Positions 48,830 to 59,180 of a stretch of 64,000 nucleotides of DNA are shown here, one piece after another. Source of the stretch: Liquidambar formosana (lineage: Eukaryota > Streptophyta > Magnoliopsida > Saxifragales > Altingiaceae); the NCBI GenBank assembly GCA_039720395.1, contig CM077833.1, positions 27,798,271-27,862,270 on the forward strand. Reading direction: 5' to 3'. Every line of letters begins with the position of its first letter. The stretch's first letter is position 1. Under the pieces are notes generated by a model, which saw only the letters and a program-made list of their open reading frames with translations, was not told the DNA's origin and ran no database searches. The position numbers and the translations under genes are program-made.

Positions 48830-51800
48830 CATTCTCTGAGTATCATGCAACAGTAGTTACGTTCTTCAAATTTGACCCAACTTGTTTGACGTGGTTTAAG
48901 TAATTAAAATGTGCATATATATATATATATATATATATAAGGGGACAATGGAAGAGTTCAAACTCTGACAATAGCCTTAGGCAGAAAAATGGCACCCATA
49001 TATGCATGCACACCACCATATGACTCTCTGAGTTCCTATACTCCAAGGTGTATTTGGGGGGTGGTTTTTATTGTTTTTCATTAGTGGGGGATGCTGATAT
49101 GTAATATGGTTATAATGGTGGGGGATGCTTTTAATTACTATTGTTTTATCAGGTTTAATCTTATTTTAATTTAATAAAATATCTCATTGTGCTATTAAAA
49201 AAAGCAAGTGAGAATTGTAGTTGAGAGACTGAAAGAATTGTAGGTAAGAATAATTAGGTATGTGAAGCAATAAAGGCCACTATGGAACTCTGATGGAGTC
49301 TGAATAAGGTTATCTCTTATATCAAATGGCTAAAATTTTTATTACTATTAGCATCAGGTGGTATTGGCAGGTGCACACAATGAAAGGAGCAATGCCAAGA
49401 TGCCGCATTCAAGAGTTCATAGAAAATATATATTTGTTCAACGCGTTAATTTTTGTTCGCAAATGGCAGCGCTTCAATAACAAGGAATGGAATATGGGCA
49501 ATGGTCAATCTGGGCAATGATAACTTGTGAGTGCAACTCTGCATTACTTGTGTTAATAAGAAATGAGAATTCAACAAAACTGTATCATTCCATTATGCCT
49601 GCAGAAAATTAACATCAATGCAATGAAGCCAGTTGCCAAGTTTCAACTTGGTACATTGAGGAAATAAGCATAAAATCAATTCGTGAAGTCTTAAAAGTTT
49701 TATTCCAAATTATATAAAGCTTTGCATGTTTAAACATTGGAATTACTGATTCACTGGATCTTCAACAGTTTGCAAAGAACTTAATGGTTATGCGCTCTTG
49801 TTTCCCTACTAGTCTATTTTAAATTGTTGAAATTTCTATATAACGCCATTCAAGGGTGCATGGTTTTTATTTTCATATGTCTAAATTACTCTATAATATT
49901 CTTTGTTGCTTTCCTTTGTTTCGCTTTTACCCTATGATTTAAAGATGTTGGGACCCCTGTTTGGTGAAATAAAATAAATTAAGATCAAGAAAAGCCAAAG
50001 TATGCTCTTAATGTGAAAGGAAAATCAGATTCAAAAAACCTACCCTGTGGTTTTTGACAATATTGCTTACATCCTCATAGGTTCTCAAAACATCTTTGAC
50101 CTCTTTAGTCCGGTCGTTTGGCTCCAAACTAAGGATGAAGTTATACGTAACCTCCTTCATTTATCATTTGTAAAAATCAGCACTAAAATGTTTTGTTTTG
50201 TTGTCCTTCTACATTTTGATGGGCAAAAGCAATTTCTCATTAAATTTAAATGGGGATCAGTACACTATGCATCCCAAACCAACACCACTCCTATTGATCA
50301 CAGAGAACACCCCTTAGTCCCTAACACACCTTATAAGAGGGCACCTGAGATAACTCAACCTCTAACAAACAATTCCAATACACAAGCAAAACAACAAACA
50401 CCTAGAATGCAAAAAGAAAAAGAAAAAAACAGAAACTTAATGAGACCAATTAGAATGCACCCCAGCCTCAGCAATACACAAGGGGACTATAAACCCAAAC
50501 AGACAAATAGACAAACGATTCAACATTCCAACACAAAAATTATCCAAAGCTTGAAAACAACTTGCCTTAAACAGAATCCCTGCTTCCGTTTTGAGATTTG
50601 GTAGCTGTTCTCCTTCGACAGAAATAAACACCTAAAAATCCGCGTAATAGAACCAGGCTTGAAACTGACTATATCATTGCCTGCCTCCTTAAGCATTGCC
50701 TTCACTGTAGAATTGACCCCAGGACGAGAATCAAGATTAGCAGACACGCACAAAACCAGCTGCTGGGACAAAACTCTTCAGAGCAAAGCAATAAAGGAAG
50801 GCCAAGCTCAAAACTATTCTTCATGTTTTGTTCCTTTTTTTTTTTTTTTTTGGATTAGTATCTTCATGTTAATTAATCCACTTACATCTAAGTATCTAAC
50901 ATTCTAACTGTTGCTTATTAAGAAGAAAAAACATTCTAACCATTATTTTAGCTTTCTATTTGGTCCATGGATTCTAATATGGAAAAAAGGGAAGGAAAAA
51001 AAAAAAATGTAGAAAAAATAAAATGAAAGAAAAAATAAAATCATATCAAGGCAAAATTATTTCATTTCTTTTTATTCTTCCAATTTTCCATTGTAACAAA
51101 ATAAGAAAAAGAACAATTCTTTATATTTTTAATTTTATTCTTAAGAAAATCCATGGGGCATATGGAACCTAAAAAAAAAATCGGCCTGATTTAGAGGGAA
51201 ACTAATTGTTGTTAGAACTTGGGTTTTTTATTTCAAAAAATAAAGAAAGTATATGGATTTTTTATATTTTTTTATTTTAATAATAAGAAAATCTGAGTAA
51301 ATTCCAAGTTGATGTAAAATCTCACAATCTATATGACCCAAACAGAACTTAGTCCAAAATAATTACAGAAGTCTTGTATGGTTGACTCCAAGGGGGTTAG
51401 CAAAAATTGAATTTCAAACTTCCACTTCCTAAAATGTGATCCTTTCCCTTTAGAGTCTATTTATTTGCGGAGTATTTACTTTTGCTTAGTGATAAAACCT
51501 GAATTCAATATATCATGATACTATATTGAGGTTGAAAGGTGGATTTGTATTGGGAATTTTTCCTTTTTCCTTTTTTGTTTTTGCTTTTTCCTTATTGATG
51601 TGGGTTTGCCTTTTGGGCGGTGTTATATATGAAGCACTATTCGTACAACACTCAATTTAAATCAACAAAAAAAAGATTTATTAAATAAAATTAAGAGAGT
51701 ACACATAATGTCACATAAAATGCTGTATCATAATGTTATACATAAAGTCCTATACAAAGTATTTTCCTTTCAATTTAGTGGGGGCTGATGCTTTTGGGTG

Positions 51801-52156
51801 AGAGTTTATATGTTGTTAATATGTAATGTATTTCCTTTCTGTTGTACTCGTATAATAATAAAATTTCATTTCCCTGATTTTTTTTATTATAAAAATTTAA
51901 TAAAAAAAAAAACATACGAGTACGTTTATGATTGAAACAAACACATTAAATTTGTACGTAATTTACATTCCAAAAAAATAAATAAAAAATGCGTACATTG
52001 ACAAATATGTCATCCCACGTGGGATTTATTCCGACAGAATAAGACATAAAAGTTGACAGTTGACACTTTACATCCCTCGTCGAACTAAATGGATTTTTTT
52101 TTCCTTTCTTTTTACAACATTAAAAAAAACGAAGTCAATAATCGTAGATTCACATA
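48830..52156. other. Spacer between PLP copies D and E
   Basis: The D-proximal part (to about 49,650) matches sequence upstream of copies C and E (for example AATGGCAGCGC near 49,462 and 42,784), showing that flanks were duplicated with the genes. A possible minus-strand LINE tail is listed separately. From 51,900 to 52,150 is the 3' flank of copy E, similar to 46,290-46,480. No other gene is supported. Confidence 0.5.
50200..50800 (-). mobile_element. Possible LINE-like 3' fragment
   Basis: Read on the minus strand, a T/G-rich untranslated-looking stretch ends ATTTAATGAGAAATTGCTTT then TGCCCATC at 50,219. That style resembles plant LINE 3' ends. Overlapping short frames (for example one containing VNSTVKAMLKEAGNDIVSF) match nothing that I recognise. 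Confidence 0.3.
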
Positions 52157-52430
52157 TCATTTGGACTTGGCGGCACGTCCGTGTGGTGATCGAGCATCGC
52201 GAAGCCGCTTCTCCTGGGAAAGTAGTTTTGCAAACCTGAAAGAGATCAAAATTATTATTTTTCTTTATTACTGATCGATCCATAACATTAATTACGACCA
52301 AGGACAAAAACCAATCCATACCTTATGAGGTCCTCTTCATTAGTCTCATGATTTGAAGGCTCAAAGACACCAGTTTGCAGATTGACCCTCGAAACTGGTT
52401 TCTTTAACAATATTTTGCCAATTTTTACTA

Positions 52431-52596
52431 TGTTGGAAATATACCACATCCTACATCGATTAAATATCAAGTTAAACATGTCTTCATAATACCTGTTTGG
52501 GCCCTCCACTTATAAGTTTAGGCTTTTAAGTTGAAAACTTAACATGGTATCAGAGCATGTCGTTTTTGGACCCGTTTCGCTCGTGAGTCCGTCTGG
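52431..52596 (+). mobile_element. TRIM-like LTR fragment with primer-binding site in PLP-E exon 6
   Basis: A 114-bp LTR-like segment (52,431-52,544) begins TGTTGG and ends AACA. It is followed at once by TGGTATCAGAGC (52,545-52,556), the plant initiator-Met tRNA primer-binding site, and 40 bp of internal sequence. Then the patatin exon resumes (ATCATCC at 52,597). The 3' LTR and polypurine tract are missing and a few exon bases at the left junction are altered, so this is a truncated element. LTR length fits a terminal-repeat retrotransposon in miniature. Confidence 0.75.
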
Positions 52597-52979
52597 ATCA
52601 TCCAAATTTTCATTTGTGGCTATATCCACCGAAGACACTATCTTGCTTAACGTATCATCCTGCAATTTTTCACTATAGGTGTAAATTGGATGTTTGGTTG
52701 ATGAGAAAATATACAAGAAAAAAGAATTTTTTTTAAATCCTTTCTTTTGATAGAAACTGATGACGAAGGGTAGAAAGTTAGAACAAAAAGTTGAATTTTT
52801 GTATTCCTTTGAGAAAAAAACATGAGCAAGAAGCCATGGATGCGTTTACCTGAATTCGAAGGTAGCTTTTTTTGGAGTGAAGGGTTTGAAAAACCACAGA
52901 GAGGTGCAAGTCGACCATATCTGCACTTGCATGGGTAAACGTGCACATCTACTAATGGGGTGGAACCACCGCTGGTTAA

Positions 52980-54059
52980 CAGGGATGGCAATTTGGACCC
53001 GCCCCATAGGAGCCCCGCCCCGCCCCGCCCTCATAGGGGCGGGTTTTTTTGAAAATTTTCGGTTCTCGGTTCGGGTATGGGTTAGATTTTGAATTTTTCA
53101 TCGGGTTCGGTTCAGGGATGGTATTTACTAGTCCCGACCTGCAGAACCGAACCGAACCAAAGACCTGCCCCGCCCCGCATGTCCTTTTACAGTTTTACCC
53201 TTATATATATATAACCTTAACTCTTTACAAAAAAACCCTAGCCGCCTCTCCCTTATTCATTCAATCACTCTCGGTCTCTCCCTCCCTCAGGCGATACTCA
53301 CACAGCCCTTCACCAGTCATCGGCGTCACCAGTCATCGTCGCCGGAACTGGTCCTCGCCTCACCTCACCTCACGGCCTCCCCACCTCAGAGCGGCAATAC
53401 CTCATCTTTATGGAGTCATGGTCTCATGGACCTCGCCGCATCTCCTTCCCTCACGCGACACACTCACACAGCACACTTCACCAATTCGCCGTCGCCGACA
53501 CTGGTCATCGTCCGCCATCCGTCGTCGTCGACACTAGTCCCCGCCTCACCTCACGGCCTGCCCACCTTAGCACGGCAGTACCTCACCCTTACAGAGTCAC
53601 GATCTCACGGACTCGCCGCATCAACACACTTTTTCTCGCCGTTTCTCGCCGTGGTTGGTTGCTTCTCTCGCCAGATCTACACCAGATCTACCGGATCTAC
53701 CGGATCTATACCAAATCTGCCTTGGTTGAGTTGGTTCCTCACCGGATCTGGAGCTTGTAATATTTGAAAGGTATGGTTGATCAGTTGTTGCCTTGCCGGA
53801 GCTTGTGTTTTTACCATTTTTTTTTTTTTTAATTTTTCCTATATTTATCTGATATTCTTATATTTGTAAGGCTGAAAAAAAAAAATTTTTTTGCTTGAGC
53901 AGGGCGGGGCGGGGCGGGAATGGTTTTCCTAGGAAGCCATAGGATCGGGGATGGTGCCTAGTTTCTGTGCCCCATCGGGTTTAGGGGCAAGTTTGGTACT
54001 ATGGTTTCAATGTTAGGGTCAGGATGGTATATGGTCGACCCGCCCCATTGCCATTCCTA
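52980..54059. mobile_element. Non-autonomous hAT (Ac-like) element in PLP-E exon 5
   Basis: This 1,080-bp element has termini CAGGGATGGCAAT and, on the opposite strand, TAGGAATGGCAAT. It is flanked by the exact 8-bp duplication CTGGTTAA (52,972-52,979 and 54,060-54,067). Removing it and one duplication restores the exon. Subterminal sequence is rich in GGGGCGGG/CCCGCCCC. The interior has AAAACCCTAGCCGCC followed by C-rich sequence in two tandem copies of about 160 bp (53,287-53,450 and 53,451-53,615). No transposase is encoded. Confidence 0.92.
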
Positions 54060-54339
54060 CTGGTTAACCAACCCAAAATACCCCACTTAGCTGCTTCATC
54101 CGCATCGTATTTCTTTTCGCTTTTTGGTGAGTCAGTGCCCAAGGACATGACTAGAAACCGGCCATAGTCCATTGGCTTTATTGGAAAGAAGTCAGCACTT
54201 CCCCGATTGATTTCCTTTGTCACTTCGCCGATTGCAACTAAAGTCTGATACGATAAAAATGAATTCAGTGAAATTGAATAAAATAAAAAAGTACAAAGAA
54301 ACACGTGCAGATTTCTTGCATTAACACATTGGGGATATT

Positions 54340-54763
54340 CAAGGTGAAGCTAGGATTTGAGTTTAGGGGAGGCGTATTTTGGTTGGTTGTTAATATTGTA
54401 TCCTACTTCAAAATAAAAAATAAAAAAATAAATAATTGAAGAAGTTTTACTTTAACAATTTTCTCTTGTGTTGTTATTTTGAGGTGAAAAAAATTGTAAA
54501 AACTTATAATCCATTGATAAATTGAAAAAAAATAAAATTTGAGAGAGAAGGAATGAGAGATTGGAGGTGGGGATTGGGGGTTTTATATGGAGGGAAAAAA
54601 CTAAGAAATGAGAAGGGTGAGAAGGAATCATAAAGGGGGTTAAAAATATTAATGGGGTAGCAAATATAGATTTTTAATATACTTAAGGTATAAACTAGGA
54701 AGGGAAAAAAAAAAATTCAGGTGAGGCAGCTGCCTCACCTGACCCCTCTTTGGCTTCGCCCAT
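54340..54763. mobile_element. Mutator-like element, 9-bp target duplication
   Basis: It is flanked by GGGGATATT at 54,331-54,339 and 54,764-54,772. Termini pair as AGGTGAAGCTAGG on the left against the complement of CCTTTGGCTTCGCCC-type sequence on the right, with a few mismatches. The 424-bp interior has no coding features. Outside it, the sequence AAAGAATTGTAGGTTTGAAT is shared with the regions upstream of copies C and D. Confidence 0.7.
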
Positions 54764-54772
54764 GGGGATATT

Positions 54773-57189
54773 GTAGGTAAGACTGAAAGAATTGTAGGTT
54801 TGAATAATTAGGTAAAGCAACAAAGGCCAATATGAAGCTAATCAACTAGCTTATAACTCGTCTGTGAACGTACAGTGTTATATATCTTTTATCTATGCCT
54901 TATGGAAGGCAATTTTTTTTTAAAAAAAATTTATTTTATTCACATCAAGTAGCCGGTATTGTATGGTGCACAGAATGAAGGGGACATGCCAACATGCTGC
55001 ATTCAAAAACTCATAGAAGAAATTAATAATTGTTCAAAGCCAGCTGTAATTTTTGTTCGCAAATGGCAACGCCTTGAATAACAAGGAATGGGAAGGTCAT
55101 CGACAGGTCAATCTGGGCAACTATAACTTGTGAGCACAACTCTTCTAACGCACTGACAGGAAAAAGCAAAAATAAAATAAAATAAAATAAAAGAGAAAAA
55201 AACTCTGCACGTTTTAATCAGAAATGAGAATTCAGCAAATCTGTAGCATTCAATTATTCCTGCAAATAACGTCAATGCAATTAATGAAGCAAGTGGCTGA
55301 ATTTCAATATGGTATATTGAGGAAATGCTCAGCAAAAAAAAAAAGTAATAGCATTTTTTAAAAGTCTTCTTTGCCCAATTATATAAAGCTTTGCATGTTT
55401 AATTTGATAAGAATTAATGCTTCATTGGTTCTCTAAGAGCTTGCAAAGGGCTTAATGGTTATTCATAAAGTCCATATGGTTCTTGCTGATGATTAAAATT
55501 TTCTTTTAAAAAAAAAAGGTTCATGGTTCTTCTTTCCCCACTAGGCCACTATACATATATGGTTCAATTTTTAAATCCATTCAAGATCGAGTGGTTTTTA
55601 TTTTCATGTCTAAATTTCTTCATAATAGATGTCTCTTTCCTTCGTTTTACTTTTGCCATGTGTATGTAAGTGTGCATGCGTGTTATATATATTATTTTTT
55701 TTTTTTTTTAATTTTATTTTTAATCCCTTTTAATAAGGACAGAGTGCCATGTTTTAAATGGGAAAAGGCTGAGTTAAATAACAATTCACTGCACGAATGG
55801 CAGTGGCTTAAACCATTGTAAAGAAACAAAAGCATTGTCTATTCTAATCCTATTTGGTAATATGTGAAATAAATAATAAGTAAATATAAAATAAAAGATT
55901 GATGGATCACTAGATGAACAAGTCGCATGCATCTGGTAGCACGCAATGTTGATGGATCCGTGCAGCATTTGAGATAGCACATGATACATATAAAATAGTT
56001 TACGTACATGTTTTAAAGATGATCGATAGTTATCTGATATTATAGATTGCTATTTAAAAACCTGAACATATATCAGCAAGCATGATTGTGTAGAACCAAG
56101 TCCACCTTTTTATTGGTCAGCAGAACCAAGTCCAGCTTGATCCACCCGAAATGGTTTGCACTGATTATTAGCGAAATGCATATTACCCTGTAGGTATATA
56201 TCTTTGAGTCCACGTCAGTGATTACACCCATTTTCTATACCAAGGCAGGGATATATATATCACTGCTAAGTTTTATTAATTGAGGTGACGTAAACTCCTT
56301 GATGATCGATCAGTTGGAGTTAACTCTCGTGGTCCCAAATCACTGCTTTTATCATGTTTTCATTTTAATTTTTCTTTTTGGTAGATTAGAAAAATTTATC
56401 TAGTCTCCTTCCTCCTGATACGTTTGCATTTATATTTTAAGCATCATCAACCCCTTTTTTTTTTTTTTTGTTTGTTTGTTTTTGACTGAAGCATCATTGC
56501 ATCAATGACTTATCCAAAAAATAAATAAATAATTGCTTCAACGACATGTCAACATAATATGCCATTTACGTTTAAAAACCAGAAAATTTTAAAAAGAAAG
56601 AAAGTAGGCATGATTAAAATATATAGGTATATATCTTATCTGATTATATATATGAACTTAATTATATGGACCTCTCAGTATAATTATGATAAAGATGCAA
56701 CGTACTCTCTTACATCAATTCTCTGGTCGTTTGTTGAGGCCTGGAGAATTGAACGTAGGCATTACAGGAAATACAATACCTTTTTACATGATATGTTAAT
56801 TGTAGAAGTCAACATGAAGGGGTAATTTCAACTGATGATCTTAATTTTTTTTTCTTTTTTCTTTAAAAAGATCTTATTAGAAAACTCTACCCCGTTTTAA
56901 TTTGGGTTGTGCATGGGTTAAAAAAAATTATTGACGGGGGGTGCAGGTAAATTAATAATACTAATAATATAGAATTAAAAAAAAAAAAAGAAAAAAGAAA
57001 AAAAAAAAAGCATAAGCAACAACAACAATGTTGTTTTCTAAGGCCCGAATGTGGTGTAGTGTTTGAAGAAATGCTGGCCTAGTTGATCTGAAGACAAGCC
57101 CAAACAAGCGTGGACTACCAACGTGTAGTAGAATAGAAATTGCACATTTGCTATTTCTAAAGAAATATGGTTTCTGTATATTTATTTAT
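54773..57189. other. Spacer, no gene seen
   Basis: 54,773-55,500 matches parts of 42,170-43,140 and 49,210-49,800 (the duplicated PLP flank). From 55,500 the sequence is unique, AT-rich and broken by homopolymers, with no supported coding sequence. Confidence 0.5.
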
Positions 57190-57640
57190 TTTTATGGGCA
57201 AAATGAATTTTATTTTATAATTAAAAAAGAAAAAAAAAAAAGAAAAGAAGAAGAAAAAGGATTTCTATACAGCCTAAAGGCCCAGTAAGGCCACAGCAGG
57301 CAAACAAAGGCACAACGGAGCCCCCACTCAGAAACATAAAACCAAACACGTAATGTGCAAGCAGTGACAAACTCACGGTAAGTAAATCCTGTTACGTGCC
57401 AAAGAAAGTTACAAAGAAATTTGAAAAAGGGCGTAGAAAATTTATTTGGGTGAAGGGAAGCTCTAAGGAAATTGACGTTCATTGTCAGGTTAAAAAGGTT
57501 GCATCTGCTGCAACTATGTTCCCTGTCGCAAGTCCGGTGTGGGAAGCGGAAGCCATCGCACTTTCAACCAAAGGACCTATAGCTTTGCTCCATGCTGAAG
57601 AAAGACTGTATAGAAAACACCTAATAGGCTAATACGTCAA
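57190..57640. other. Possible LINE fragment
   Basis: A run ending ATGGGCAAAATGAATTTTAT then poly-A/poly-T-like sequence resembles a minus-strand LINE tail. Next to it, on the plus strand, lies a 78-residue frame containing KKFEKGRRKFIWVKG, vaguely like the segment found in LINE reverse transcriptases. The evidence is weak and no complete domain is present. Confidence 0.25.
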
Positions 57641-57659
57641 AGTTTCGGTTTGACTTCTC

Positions 57660-57905
57660 TACGGTGAAATATGGAAAACAAAAAGCGTTTGAAAGCGCTA
57701 CTATGAATAGCGCTAAAGCGGACTCATAACAGCGCTTTCAATGCAAAAGAGAGACCAACTAGCGCTGTTATTAACAACGCTATCAAATTGAAATTGCTAC
57801 TGATAACAGCGCTTTCAATGTAAAATATCTTTTTTAAAAAAAATAGCAGCTCGATAGCGCTATTAATGACTACGCTTTCAGTGTAAAAAAAGAGCTTCGA
57901 AAGCT
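57660..57905. repeat. Cluster of AGCGCT-type motifs
   Basis: At least six copies of GCGCT/AGCGC lie in about 245 bp, several within the longer words AACAGCGCTTTCAATG and its near-complement. Motifs occur in both orientations. This resembles the subterminal repeats of a CACTA/En-Spm or similar DNA transposon, but no termini were identified. Confidence 0.5.
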
Positions 57906-58456
57906 TCAATGTAGAGAAAAAAAAAAAAAAAATGGAAAAGAAAGCGGCTTGGTATTTTTTATTTTAATTTTTTTAAGGGGCTCCTCCTCAAAATTTTATC
58001 ATACACCCCTACAAGATAATTATAAACCCCAGACTGATATGGATGCAATCTCAGGCAGAAGACACTTAGACATCGACGGTGCAAATTAAAAAAATATGTA
58101 TTGAACTTTGCCAACTTGATGCACCTGTTGACGCCGACGAGATCGACTTCGCAATGATGCCTGCGATAACCCCAAACCTCTCTCCTCCTCACGCCGACGA
58201 CGACGCATCAATGATGATGATTGAAGGTTAATTTTGGGGCCATCTCTCTCTAACAGGTTCCTCTCTAATTTTGTGTCGTCCAATTTGATTTTCCTCTTTA
58301 TTAATTAACATGAGGTCCATATACAGTTTGATTTTCCTCTCTTAACAGTACCATGATTTAATTTTCGCCGCCCCCGCCGTCGTCATTGTTGGAAAATATC
58401 GTCGGCATGAGGGAGAGAAAAAGGCTGAACATTAAATAACACATTTAAGACATTAA
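57906..58456. other. Spacer, no gene seen
   Basis: Here is a short GC-richer stretch with GACGACGACG-like runs (58,180-58,215) and otherwise AT-rich sequence. Open frames here are short and lack family features. Confidence 0.4.
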
Positions 58457-58972
58457 CAGAGCCGGCCTTGAATAGAAAATACCAAAGCAGCTGCTTAGGG
58501 CCCCCATTTGTGCTGAAAAAAAGGGGCCTCCAATCCATTCATGCCCTTATAATAAACCCAAGAGGAAGAAAGTAACATCTATTAATGGGCCCCAAAACCA
58601 AGTTAAAGGGCTTAAATCCAACCCAAATAATAAGCAAATCCAAATTAAAAATCAAAACCCAAAGAAGGAAACCCAAACCAAAAATAAAAAAAAAGTAACT
58701 TATACTCCATCAAATCTGAGATCAGATCTATGTAAACCTAATAAGACCCTTTTTTTTCTCTTTCCCTCTCATCTTATTCTTTCTGCCATCAAGAACACAC
58801 CCTACCGCCCTCTCACGCCTCTATCTTTCACTCCTCTCTCTAACTCTCTAGGTATTAAATTTGTCTTATGTGTACTTAGATATTTTGTTTTTGGCCAAAT
58901 ACGTATAGCCGTATAGGGGGCCTCATTTTAGGGGGTTTGCTTAGGGCCTACGAAAGCTCAGAACCGGCCCTA
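58457..58972. mobile_element. Non-autonomous hAT-like element
   Basis: Termini are CAGAGCCGGCCTTGA and, on the opposite strand, TAGGGCCGGTTCTGA. AAGACAT lies on both sides (58,447-58,453 and 58,973-58,979), with two extra bases between the left copy and the terminus, so the duplication is imperfect. Subterminal AGGGGCC/GGGCCCC words are frequent. The interior has a pyrimidine-rich leader-like stretch ending in CTCTCTAG|GTATT. Confidence 0.65.
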
Positions 58973-59180
58973 AAGACATAGGGAGGGAGTGAGTGACGTG
59001 ATACTGGTAGTGAAAGTCTCATCACTCACATCTAGAAATGAAATGTTTGTTGGTGAATCAATGTCGCGTTGGTTAAGCGTCACTGTCTGGGTGGCGGCTT
59101 CATCTTCAATTCATTATGCCTTTTCGCTTTATTTTGATAAAATCTTTTCAATATATCTAATATATACATATCTATCTATA

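Larger units (their letters stand above)
52157..54244 (-). pseudogene. Patatin-like phospholipase 3' half with two insertions (PLP copy E)
   Basis: Only the counterparts of exons 5-7 exist: exon 5 (52,850-54,244, interrupted), exon 6 (52,322-52,659, interrupted) and exon 7 (52,157-52,235). Exons 1-4, with both catalytic residues, are absent upstream of 54,244. Exon 5 contains a 1,080-bp hAT element with its 8-bp duplication; without these it is 307 nt, 4 more than copy D, because of extra TGCA-like bases near 52,939. Exon 6 is 338 nt instead of 173, owing to about 165 bp of LTR-type sequence. A conserved GTGSP reads GTDSP. The remnant cannot encode an active enzyme. Confidence 0.9.

Noticed and set aside
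53049..53767. Overlapping 113-162-residue open frames as genes
   Set aside because: They fall inside the hAT element and arise from two tandem copies of a C-rich segment read in different frames. No family motif is seen.
57396..57632. 78-residue open frame as a small gene
   Set aside because: It has a weak likeness to a LINE reverse transcriptase segment and lies next to a tail-like A-rich stretch. There is no start context or partner exon.
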